Of a stretch of 55,173 nt of DNA, positions 26,795 to 33,456 are shown one piece after another. Below the pieces are notes generated by a model. It was not told the DNA's origin and made no database searches. It saw only the letters and a program-made list of their open reading frames with translations. This stretch comes from Methylobacterium iners (GTDB taxonomy: Bacteria; Pseudomonadota; Alphaproteobacteria; Rhizobiales; Beijerinckiaceae): positions 1 through 55,173 of the forward strand of contig NZ_BPQP01000041.1 in NCBI RefSeq assembly GCF_022179305.1, given 5' to 3'. The position numbers and the translations under genes are program-made. Position 1 is the stretch's first letter, and each line of letters starts with the position of its first letter.

Positions 26795-27454
26795 ATGCCC
26801 CTGTCCCTTGCCTTCCCCCCAATCCGTCGCGGCCTCGCGACCGTCGCCACGCTGGGCCTCCTCGTCGGCGCGCTGACGGAACCGGCGGGGGCCGCGAACC
26901 TCGTCGGCCGGGTCGACAAGGTGGAGCGCCAGGCCGTCGCCGTGCTCGGCGGCGAGGCCCGCGACATGGCGCTGAGCGGGCCGGTCTACTTCCGGGACAT
27001 GATCCGGACGGGCGGGGCCTCGCGCCTCGAATCCAAGCTCGCGGACGGGACCGTGCTCACGCTCGGCGAGCACGCCAAGATCACGGTCGACGAGTTCGTC
27101 TATCGGCCCGACCGGCAGGGCGGCAAGCTCGGGCTGACCGTGGTGCGCGGGGCCTTCCTGTTCGTCGGCGGCAAGATCGAAGGGCCGACGGGTGGCAACG
27201 TCGCGATCAAGACGGCGGTCGGCACGCTCGGCGTGCGCGGCACCACGGTCTGGGGCGGCCCCATCGACGGCGGCTTCGGTGTGCTCGTCCTCGATGGCCT
27301 CGTGACCCTCCGCACGGCGCGCGGGAGCGTCACCATGCGCAAGGGGCAGGGGACCATGGTCTATCCCGGCCGTGCGCCTCAGGTCGCCGCGCCCTGGCCG
27401 GAGGACCGGACCAAGCGCGCGGTGGCGACGATCAGCTTCACGCCGCGGCGCTAG
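26795..27454 (+). CDS. FecR-domain exported protein
   Basis: A 219-residue protein with a signal peptide (about 1-34, LATVATLGLLVGALTEPAGAA) and a FecR/PupR-type beta domain in the periplasm (about 38-200). The domain shows GPVYFRDMIRTGGASRLESKL, LTLGEHAKITVDEFVY and VRGAFLFVGGKI, ending in VLDGLVTLRTARG and KGQGTMVYPG (long motifs given in parts). Unlike classical FecR anti-sigma factors, it lacks a membrane helix with a cytoplasmic sigma-binding tail. It lies 38 bp after the cNMP-EAL gene in the same direction and probably forms an operon with it. FecR-domain proteins often accompany CHASE2 cyclases; a role in sensing or envelope binding is an inference. Confidence 0.85.
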   Translation: MPLSLAFPPIRRGLATVATLGLLVGALTEPAGAANLVGRVDKVERQAVAVLGGEARDMALSGPVYFRDMIRTGGASRLESKLADGTVLTLGEHAKITVDEFVYRPDRQGGKLGLTVVRGAFLFVGGKIEGPTGGNVAIKTAVGTLGVRGTTVWGGPIDGGFGVLVLDGLVTLRTARGSVTMRKGQGTMVYPGRAPQVAAPWPEDRTKRAVATISFTPRR

Positions 27455-27464
27455 GTCGTGGCAC

Positions 27465-27490
27465 GCGGCCGGGCCTCGAGACCCGGCCGC
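27465..27490. terminator. GC hairpin between convergent genes
   Basis: A 9-bp perfect stem (GCGGCCGGG / CCCGGCCGC) with an 8-base loop lies 10 bases after the FecR gene stop. No T-run follows, so it may be a bidirectional or Rho-assisted terminator between the FecR and DUF4142 genes. Confidence 0.55.
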
Positions 27491-27516
27491 GCCAGTCGTT
27501 CAAGCCTCCAAGGCGT

Positions 27517-28179
27517 TCAGCCCTGGACGGGACCCATCATCGCCTGCATCCGCGAGAGCGCCGCGATGTGCTGCCGGATCAAGGGCAGGGAACTGCGCGC
27601 GATGCGGCGCAGACCCGGATCCTCGCCGCTCTCGGCATAGGCGCCGTGGATCTGCAGGGCCTCCTGGTGGCCCATCAGCGAGGCGTTCACGAAGGTGGCG
27701 TCGTATTGCGGGCCGGGCTGGAGGCTCGTGAGCTGCGAGAGCATCGCCGCCTTCTGCTCGTCGGACGTCATCCGGCCGCCCGGAACGCCGAGCACGCCGC
27801 CCACGACCCCGGCCGTGGCGCCGGCGACACCACCGGCCACGGCGAGCGGGGCGGCCACGAGACCGCCGACCAAGCCGCCGGGCCCGGGCGCGGCGCCACC
27901 GTCAGGGCCGATGCGACCGGTATAGGCGTCGATCTTGTTGGCGAGATTGACCTGCTCTATGATCTCGGCGCGGGTGAACTTGCGCAGGGCCGGGTTGTTC
28001 GTCTTGCCGTTGGCGTCGCGGGCCGTGTTCTCGAGGAACAGGCCACCCTTGGTCGCCATGTTCAGGTAGGCGCCCGTCGGCATCGCGCCGGCCGGCGTTC
28101 CCTGTGCGAGCGCCGTGCGGGTGACGGCCAGCGCCGCGGTGGCGGAGGCAAGGCTGATGAGAAGATCGCGGCGATGCAT
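27517..28179 (-). CDS. DUF4142-family exported protein with glycine-rich insertion
   Basis: A 220-residue protein with an N-terminal export signal (MHRRDLLISLASATAAL, cut near ALAQG). The helical DUF4142 ferritin-like bundle is recognised by YLNMATKGGLFLENTA at the start and by TFVNASLMGHQEALQIH plus LPLIRQHIAALSRMQ at the end. The family function is unknown; members are periplasmic or outer-membrane associated. The oddity is a Gly/Ala/Pro/Val-rich segment at about residues 90-135 splitting the helical core, which resembles a membrane-active or flexible loop. The start ATG 28179 has GGAG about 10 bases upstream. Convergent with the FecR gene. Confidence 0.75.
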   Translation of the reverse strand: MHRRDLLISLASATAALAVTRTALAQGTPAGAMPTGAYLNMATKGGLFLENTARDANGKTNNPALRKFTRAEIIEQVNLANKIDAYTGRIGPDGGAAPGPGGLVGGLVAAPLAVAGGVAGATAGVVGGVLGVPGGRMTSDEQKAAMLSQLTSLQPGPQYDATFVNASLMGHQEALQIHGAYAESGEDPGLRRIARSSLPLIRQHIAALSRMQAMMGPVQG

Positions 28180-28403
28180 CGATCGGCTCCATGTGTGAGG
28201 ATCTGGCGCCGGACCCGATGGGACGGGTCCGAGTAATCTTCCCGCAACCTCCCCTGCTGCCGGGTTGTTCCCACGCCGTGCCTGAACCGGTGGTCGTACC
28301 TCGCCGGGGCGGCTTTTCCCAAGATCGCTCGCGTTTTCAATCGCTTACGGTCAAGGTCGCCGCGTCGCCCATCATCGTCCACGGCCGCGGATCGGCGGAA
28401 TGT

Positions 28404-28910
28404 TCAGTCGGCGCCGATCGCCTGCGCACCCGGAGCCTCGACCGTGTAGACAGCGTCGCCCAGGCGGCGGAGCGGGCCACCAGGGCCTGAGCGCTTCCAC
28501 AGCCGGGTGTTGAGCGCCGCCACGGGATCGATGCCGGGAAGCGTGAAGCCCTGGGCCGTCAGGCGATCGAGGATGTCGCGCGCGTGGAGCGGCTGATGGG
28601 CCTGCGTCAGGATCGCCATGACGGCAGCGATCAGGGCACGGCCGCGCTGCCGGGCGCCGTCGGGTTCGAGCTCACCCTCCCGTGGCGGAGAAGGACCGGG
28701 GCTGGGAGCGGGAGCCTCATCGATGGCGGATGGAACGGCAGGGCCTCGTTCGACGGAGGTCCGATCCCCGAGATCGGTTCCGACCGCGGCAGGCAGACGT
28801 CGCCCGAGCTCAAGGTAGAGAAGATGATCGGCGATCAGGCGATCGAGCGCATCGCGCCGATTGCGGAGATCCGCCAACCTGGCCTCGGCCTCGGCTTCGG
28901 AGAGGAACAT
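28404..28910 (-). CDS. winged-helix-like protein downstream of repA
   Basis: A 168-residue protein not identified with certainty. The N-terminus (about 3-40, EAEARLADLRNRRDALDRL) is a charged coiled coil. Residues about 88-160 have the pattern of a HARE-type or related winged helix (ALIAAVMAILTQAHQPLHA, then RDILDRLTAQGF and LWKRSGPGGPLRRLGDAVY). The two are joined by a low-complexity linker containing PSPGPSPPREGE, which is what a common intergenic palindromic repeat gives when translated. It follows repA by 111 bp in the same direction, so it may be a co-transcribed partner, for example a partition or copy-control protein; this is inference. The winged-helix call is by pattern only. Confidence 0.6.
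   Translation of the reverse strand: MFLSEAEAEARLADLRNRRDALDRLIADHLLYLELGRRLPAAVGTDLGDRTSVERGPAVPSAIDEAPAPSPGPSPPREGELEPDGARQRGRALIAAVMAILTQAHQPLHARDILDRLTAQGFTLPGIDPVAALNTRLWKRSGPGGPLRRLGDAVYTVEAPGAQAIGAD
28668..28720. repeat. coding remnant of a palindromic repeat
   Basis: The linker of the winged-helix-like gene contains CTCACCCTCCC near one end and GGGAGCGGGAGCC near the other with a partial inverted match. It resembles the CCTCACCC...CCCTCTCCC type of element seen intact at 45981-46068. It reads through in frame as PSPGPSPPREGE. Confidence 0.45.
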
Positions 28911-29021
28911 GATGCGTTCCGACTTTCCATTCCGTTCCTAGAACGCACATTCTAAGGGAAGTTGATGGAATGGGAAGAGAGAACACAAGATCGGAACGGA
29001 AGATGAGGTTTGCCGACCGCG

Positions 29022-30209
29022 CTACGCGGCGGTCGCCTTTGCCGTGCGCTTCAGGGGGCGTGGCGGGACGAGGAGCAGCGCCGGATCGGCGGGCTGGAGC
29101 AGCATGCCGTTATCGTCGAGCGCGATGGGCAGCTTGGGAAAGACCTCGCGGAGATGGGCGAGGTCGGTCTTGAAGGCCTGTTTGAAGCTGCGGATGCTGG
29201 CGTTGTCGGCGCCGAACTGCCGGTGCAGGTTACCCCAGGTCAGGCGTAGCGGACGCTGCAGGACGCGCAGGCGGTAGCCGACCCAGAACAGGAGGTCGAG
29301 CTTGCGCGCGGATCCCGAGAAGGCCCGGGCCGCCCGGATGTCGACGGGGAGGGCGTGCCGGATGAGGTTGTCGTAGAAATCCTGATGGAACTGGACGGTC
29401 TTGGAGCGGGCAAGTCCGTCCGTCGCGCCCTGCGGCAGCCAGAGGTCGAGCTGACGGAAGGGCGGGACGTTGAGGGTGCTCGCGGTGTCGCTGCCGTCCC
29501 ACAGCCCGATCTGCATGGTGCAGGCGGCCAGCCGGTTGAGCTGCTCCTTGAACTGCCGGATGGTGCCGCGCTCGCCCCCGGTCACGGCAAAACCCATCTC
29601 CTTCATGAAGCCCGACAGGCTCTGGGCCACCGCGACGGTGGGGCTGCGCTGGCGCACGGCCTCGGTGCAGAGGTGGAGCAGCACCAAGCGGGCCTTGGGT
29701 CCGTAGGGGAGGCCCTGCGGCTCCATTTCGCCGTTGGCGGGGTTCTTCAGGCGTCCCGCCAGCAGGCTGAGGGAGTTGCGGCCGTATTCCCGGAAGAATT
29801 CCCGGGCGTCACCCGGATCGCGGTAGGGCAGGCCGCAGAGCGCCAGCACGGAGTGGATGTGCTGGAGGTTCTCAGGCGCCGTTGGCTCGTTCTCGATGAC
29901 CTCGCGGACGACGTCGCGGCGCCGGGCGTCCCGCGGCATCTCCTGACGTCGCGCGAGGCGGGAGCCTTCGGCGAGCCGGGCAGCGTCGCGTTCGCGCTGC
30001 CGGTGCAGGATGTGCTCGAGGATCGTTCCAAACAGGAAGCTGCCGCGCGCCGCCTCGACCTCGGCGAGGAGATCGGCATCGTGCACGCCGGCGATCTTGT
30101 CTTCGATGCCCCCCACCTGGTCCTCGCGCCGCGACCCGCTGCAGGGCCTCTCCCGACCAAGGTCGATAAGCGGCTGCGGTTCAACCGTGTCGGGCAAAGG
30201 CAGGCGCAC
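29022..30209 (-). CDS. repA: RepA_C-family plasmid-type replication initiator
   Basis: A 395-residue protein recognised as a member of the plasmid RepA_C family of alphaproteobacteria. The conserved run is GPKARLVLLHLCTEAV near residue 169, SGFMKEMGFAVTGGERGTI, LNRLAACTMQIG, LDLWLPQG, then HQDFYDNLIRHALPVDIRAA, SARKLDLLFWVGYRL and LTWGNLHRQFG, ending in IRSFKQAFKTDLAHLREVFP. Such proteins bind iterons and start plasmid replication. The start is a GTG at 30209 with only a weak ribosome binding site, and an upstream ribosome contact is not clear; the first 60 residues look less conserved. It is directly preceded by an iteron-bearing region and followed by a winged-helix-like gene. Its neighbours on both sides are chromosomal. 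Whether it is active is unknown. Confidence 0.8.
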   Translation of the reverse strand: MRLPLPDTVEPQPLIDLGRERPCSGSRREDQVGGIEDKIAGVHDADLLAEVEAARGSFLFGTILEHILHRQRERDAARLAEGSRLARRQEMPRDARRRDVVREVIENEPTAPENLQHIHSVLALCGLPYRDPGDAREFFREYGRNSLSLLAGRLKNPANGEMEPQGLPYGPKARLVLLHLCTEAVRQRSPTVAVAQSLSGFMKEMGFAVTGGERGTIRQFKEQLNRLAACTMQIGLWDGSDTASTLNVPPFRQLDLWLPQGATDGLARSKTVQFHQDFYDNLIRHALPVDIRAARAFSGSARKLDLLFWVGYRLRVLQRPLRLTWGNLHRQFGADNASIRSFKQAFKTDLAHLREVFPKLPIALDDNGMLLQPADPALLLVPPRPLKRTAKATAA

Positions 30210-30218
30210 TTATCCAGA
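30210..30218 (+). promoter_or_regulatory. DnaA-box-like site
   Basis: TTATCCAGA, eight of nine matches to the TTATCCACA consensus, lying immediately outside the repA start codon. A single-mismatch 9-mer alone can arise by chance; the context with iterons raises its value. Confidence 0.5.
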
Positions 30219-30331
30219 GAATCCACGCTGTGGGCGGCTATCGCCAGGAATCGGCCGTCGGATCACGAGGGGCAGTTGTAGCTCCTCGCAGGCACCATAC
30301 CCACTCTTCACAGGGAAAGCCCGATATCCCG

Positions 30332-30446
30332 CGCCGAGTCGAATACGCCCCCACGCAGAGTTCGATGCATGCGACGTCCGAGCCCGCGCAGAGTTCGATA
30401 CGGATGCACGCAGAGCCCGATACGCCGACGCGCAGAGTCCGATACG
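30332..30446 (+). repeat. array of 16-bp iterons
   Basis: Direct repeats of the type CGCAGAGTTCGATACG start at 30332 (degenerate, about 12 of 16), 30354, 30387, 30409 and 30431. Starts are 22, 33, 22 and 22 bases apart, that is two or three helical turns, so the copies face the same side of the DNA. They share the core CGCAGAG..CGAT. The location just upstream of a RepA_C gene is that of RepA-binding iterons. Confidence 0.8.
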
Positions 30447-30624
30447 CAAACCGCAGGCAAGTCGCTGACGGACATGAGCTTATGGCCCCCGCATATAACT
30501 TCTCACAATGACTCTCTGAGAATCGCAGACGAATAGCTTTTCTACTCGCGAGGAGCCTGCCGCAGAGACAGTCCACGCCCATCATTGATGTTTTCTATCG
30601 GAATATTCCCTGTTTTTACTGCGC

Positions 30625-30633
30625 CTATCCACA
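30625..30633 (+). promoter_or_regulatory. DnaA-box-like site
   Basis: CTATCCACA, eight of nine matches to TTATCCACA, 44 bases before mazG and at the end of the low-GC stretch. It forms with the site at 30210 a pair flanking the iterons. Confidence 0.45.
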
Positions 30634-30676
30634 TCCCGACCTCGTCTTTTCCCCCGCCGAAGGTATTTCGTCCCTC

Positions 30677-31513
30677 ATGTCAGCATCCGACACAGCCGAG
30701 CCCGCTTCAGGGATCCTTAAGCTCTTTCGCCTGATGGCCGATCTGCGCGATCCCGAACGTGGCTGCGCCTGGGATCGCGCCCAAACTTTCTCCACCATCG
30801 CCCCCTACACGATCGAGGAGGCGTACGAGGTCGCCGATGCGATCACACGCGGCGATCACCTCGACCTGCAGCAGGAACTCGGCGACCTCCTGCTCCAAGT
30901 CGTCTTCCACGCCCGCATCGCCGAAGAGGCCGGGCTGTTCCGTTTCGAGGACGTCGTCGAGGCCGTTGTCGGCAAGCTGATCCGGCGCCACCCCCATGTC
31001 TTCGATGCCGACGGCAGGCTTCTGGCTGAACAGGCGCCGCAGGATGAGGAGACCGTTGGGAAGATCTGGGAGCAGGCGAAAGCCCGCGAGCAGGAAGGGC
31101 AGGGTGACCCAAGCGGCAACCCGCTCTCTGGCATTGCACGCAGCCTTCCCGCCCTGATGCGGGCCGAGAAACTCTCGCGAAAAGCCGCCGGCTACGGCTT
31201 CGACTGGCCCGAGCCGCGGGAGGTTCTCGCCAAGGTGCGCGAGGAACTCGACGAGATCGAGGAAGCCATGGGGATGGGCGATCCCGCGAAGATCGACGAG
31301 GAGATTGGCGATCTCCTGTTCTCGGTCGCCAATCTCGGCCGCCACTTTGGAATAAAAACGGAATATTCTTTATCGAAAGGGAATGACAAGTTCGAGCGCC
31401 GCTTCCTCGCCATGGCTGACAAGCTCAGGGCGGAGGGTCGTCCCCTGGAGGAGGCAGACCTCGCGGCCATGGAGGCCGCCTGGCAGACGGTGAAGCGGGA
31501 CGAAGCGACGTGA
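30677..31513 (+). CDS. mazG: nucleoside triphosphate pyrophosphohydrolase MazG
   Basis: A 278-residue enzyme hydrolysing nucleoside triphosphates to monophosphates and pyrophosphate, cleaning the nucleotide pool of aberrant (d)NTPs and, in E. coli, lowering (p)ppGpp. Two MazG domains are seen: EEAYEVADAI with ELGDLLLQVVFHARIA (residues about 40-80) and EELDEIEEAM with DEEIGDLLFSVANLGRH (about 188-225), each with the EExxE...ExxD metal ligands. It starts at ATG 30677. Residues about 226-240 are encoded by an AT-rich patch containing ATA, AAA, TTA and AAT codons, unusual in this genome. It is divergent from repA across the iteron region. Confidence 0.95.
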   Translation: MSASDTAEPASGILKLFRLMADLRDPERGCAWDRAQTFSTIAPYTIEEAYEVADAITRGDHLDLQQELGDLLLQVVFHARIAEEAGLFRFEDVVEAVVGKLIRRHPHVFDADGRLLAEQAPQDEETVGKIWEQAKAREQEGQGDPSGNPLSGIARSLPALMRAEKLSRKAAGYGFDWPEPREVLAKVREELDEIEEAMGMGDPAKIDEEIGDLLFSVANLGRHFGIKTEYSLSKGNDKFERRFLAMADKLRAEGRPLEEADLAAMEAAWQTVKRDEAT

Positions 31514-31538
31514 TGGCGTCTCCCCTGGTCCGGCCTAC

Positions 31539-31988
31539 TCAGCGCGGTGGATCGGCCTTGGCGGCCCCGAAGGGCCAGTCGGTCAGGTGGACCGCGTAGA
31601 GGGCGAACCAGACCAGCACCGGCTGCAGCGCGAGACGTGGCCCGTGATACCACCAGGAATCGGGTAGTCCCTCGACGGGGATTGCCTCCCAGGCATGCTT
31701 CATGTTGGCGGGAAAGACGCAGATCGCATAGGCGGCGAGCAGGCCTCCGGCGAGGCGCAGCCAGCGCGGCAGCAGGAGGGCGACCGCGCCGGCGAGCTCG
31801 CAGAGGCCCGTCGCGATGAGGGTGAGACGGGGCGCCGGCACCCATTCGGGCACGATCGGCAGGATCCTGTCGGTGGCAACCAGATGGGCGAGGCCGACGC
31901 CGCCGTAGAGGACAACGAGGAGCCAGCGCATCCAGGCGCGATCCCGGGGCGGCTCTCCCTGCGCCCGGGCGCCAAGTCCTCGTCTCAC
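31539..31988 (-). CDS. DoxX-like small membrane protein
   Basis: A roughly 149-residue protein with four hydrophobic segments (LLVVLYGGVGLAHLVAT, LTLIATGLCELAGAVALLL, LAGGLLAAYAICVFPA and LQPVLVWFALYAVHL), the layout of DoxX/DoxD-type membrane proteins. The typical NMKHAWEA segment near residue 97 is present. The function of this subgroup is unknown; some are linked to quinone-dependent redox chemistry. A GTG at 31988 overlaps the pabC stop codon (GTGA), suggesting translational coupling, and is used as start; ATG 31931 just before the first helix is an alternative. It is the last gene of the pabB-pabA-pabC operon. Confidence 0.75.
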   Translation of the reverse strand: MRRGLGARAQGEPPRDRAWMRWLLVVLYGGVGLAHLVATDRILPIVPEWVPAPRLTLIATGLCELAGAVALLLPRWLRLAGGLLAAYAICVFPANMKHAWEAIPVEGLPDSWWYHGPRLALQPVLVWFALYAVHLTDWPFGAAKADPPR

Positions 31989-32839
31989 GCCAAGGTCTCT
32001 GGCGGAACGTTGCATTCCGCGGCGAGCGCGGTCCTCAGAGCGCCGACGATCCGCTCCAAAACCGCGTTCCCGAGGCTGGCGACGGGCGTCGTGCCGAGAA
32101 GCGGCACCGGGGCGGCGAGCCGCAGGGAGTTCGTCACGAAGAGCGCGTCGGCCCCTTCCAGCTCGGCGAGGGCGAGCGAGCGCTCCGCGGAGGTCAGCCC
32201 CAGCTCCGGGCCGATCCGGCGGAGGATTTCGGCACGGATGATACCGTCGAGCACGCCGTCGCCGAGCGGCGGCGTCACGAGCGTTCCGCCGAACACCGCG
32301 AAGATGTTGCCCGTGCCGGCGCAGGCGACCATGTCGCTCGTGTTCAGGAACAGGGCCTCGTCGAAGCCCTGGCGGCGCGCCTCGTCGGCGGCGAGGATCG
32401 CATCGAGGTAGCCGAGCGTCTTCAGCCGGGCCGTGAGCGAAGTCTGGTTGCGGCGCGCGGCCGCCATCGTCAGGCGCAGCGGCGCGAAGGCGAGGTCCGG
32501 GTTCCAGGGCGCGGCGCTCGCCCAGAGGACGGGCGCGGGCTCGGCCGGGGGCGCGAGCCCGCGCGGGCCCGATCCGCGGGTCAGGTTCGTCCGGATCGCC
32601 GCCCGCGGCACCGCCCCGGCGAGCGATCGCATGGCGAGCCTGATCCGATCCGAGGGTGCCGCGAAGCCGAGGCTGCGGGCGGCGGCCGACAGGCGCTCGG
32701 CATGGGCCGTCTCGAAGGCGACCCGTCCGTTGAGCGCCAGCGCGGTGTCGAACACGCCGTCGCCCAGCAAAAGGCCGCGATCGCCCAGGTCGAAGGGGAG
32801 GATGGACCCTGCCTGGAGGGTGCCGTCAAACCAGAGCAT
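31985..32839 (-). CDS. pabC: class IV aminotransferase, aminodeoxychorismate lyase
   Basis: A 284-residue PLP enzyme of fold type IV. In this operon the expected job is to split 4-amino-4-deoxychorismate into p-aminobenzoate and pyruvate, the last step of PABA supply for folate. It has LLLGDGVFDTALALNGRVA near residue 24, the catalytic lysine in ARLKTLGYLDAILAADEA near 149, and the cofactor-binding tail GTGNIFAVFGG and TPPLGDGVLDGIIR. The position before GNIF where a glutamate is usual in this fold reads VACAG, a possible deviation. It overlaps pabA by 14 bases and the following DoxX gene by 4, so the cluster is one transcript. D-amino acid or branched-chain aminotransferase activity is less likely given the context. 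Confidence 0.88.
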   Translation of the reverse strand: MLWFDGTLQAGSILPFDLGDRGLLLGDGVFDTALALNGRVAFETAHAERLSAAARSLGFAAPSDRIRLAMRSLAGAVPRAAIRTNLTRGSGPRGLAPPAEPAPVLWASAAPWNPDLAFAPLRLTMAAARRNQTSLTARLKTLGYLDAILAADEARRQGFDEALFLNTSDMVACAGTGNIFAVFGGTLVTPPLGDGVLDGIIRAEILRRIGPELGLTSAERSLALAELEGADALFVTNSLRLAAPVPLLGTTPVASLGNAVLERIVGALRTALAAECNVPPETLA

Positions 32840-33452
32840 CGCGGGTCCCGCGCGAAAGCGCCCCGCCGCTCTCCCGCCACTGGCCGGCGAGATCGAGGAA
32901 GTTGCGGAACAGCGCGTGCCCGCCTTCCGTCAGCACGGATTCCGGATGGAACTGGATGCCCCAGGTCGGATGGCGGCGGTGGGACAGGGCCATAACCTCG
33001 CCTTCGCTTGAGACCGCATCGACGCTCAGATGCGCGTCCATCTCCGCGCCCGGCGCCACGATGAGGGAATGGTAGCGCCCGACCTGCATCGGCGCGGGCA
33101 GGCCCGCGAACAGGCCGTCGCCGGAATGCAGCACCGGCGTCGCCTGGCCGTGGAGAGGGCGTTGCGCCCGCTCGACCCGGCCCCCGAAGGCGTCGCCGAT
33201 CGCCTGGTGGCCGAGGCAGACCCCGAGGATCGGGACCTCGCCCGTGAGGTCCCGGATGGCGGACAGCGAGATTCCCGCCTCCTGCGGGCTGCAGGGACCG
33301 GGCGAGATCACCAGGGAATCGGGCGCGAGCGACCGAATGCCGGCGACGTCGATGGCGTCGTTGCGCACGACGCGCACATTCCCGCCCAGCTCCTCGAGGT
33401 AGCGCACCACGTTGAAGACGAAGGAATCGTAATTGTCGACGACGAGGATCAT
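32826..33452 (-). CDS. pabA: aminodeoxychorismate synthase glutamine amidotransferase subunit
   Basis: A 208-residue class I glutamine amidotransferase that releases ammonia from glutamine for PabB. It starts ILVVDNYDSFVFNVVRYL as PabA/TrpG proteins do. The nucleophile is in LGVCLGHQAIGDAFGG (Cys near residue 78), and the catalytic His-Glu pair is in WGIQFHPESVLTEGG near 172. It is the partner of the PabB encoded 4 bases upstream and overlaps pabC by 14 bases. In some bacteria one amidotransferase also serves anthranilate synthase; whether that applies here cannot be seen. Confidence 0.93.
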   Translation of the reverse strand: MILVVDNYDSFVFNVVRYLEELGGNVRVVRNDAIDVAGIRSLAPDSLVISPGPCSPQEAGISLSAIRDLTGEVPILGVCLGHQAIGDAFGGRVERAQRPLHGQATPVLHSGDGLFAGLPAPMQVGRYHSLIVAPGAEMDAHLSVDAVSSEGEVMALSHRRHPTWGIQFHPESVLTEGGHALFRNFLDLAGQWRESGGALSRGTRDALV

Positions 33453-33456
33453 GATC

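Larger units (their letters stand above)
30210..30676. other. iteron-bearing, origin-like intergenic region
   Basis: A 467-bp gap between divergent repA and mazG. It holds iterons (30332-30446), near-consensus DnaA boxes at both ends (30210-30218 and 30625-30633), a lower-GC stretch at about 30480-30620 and a perfect GGAATATTCC palindrome at 30600-30609. Together these match the layout of an iteron plasmid origin. It must also hold the promoters of repA and mazG. No ORF in it is convincing. Whether replication starts here cannot be told from sequence. Confidence 0.7.

Noticed and set aside
30332-30446. Regular repeats as a CRISPR array
   Set aside because: Repeats are only 16 bp and degenerate with 6-17 base spacers, no cas gene is near, and the setting beside repA fits iterons.
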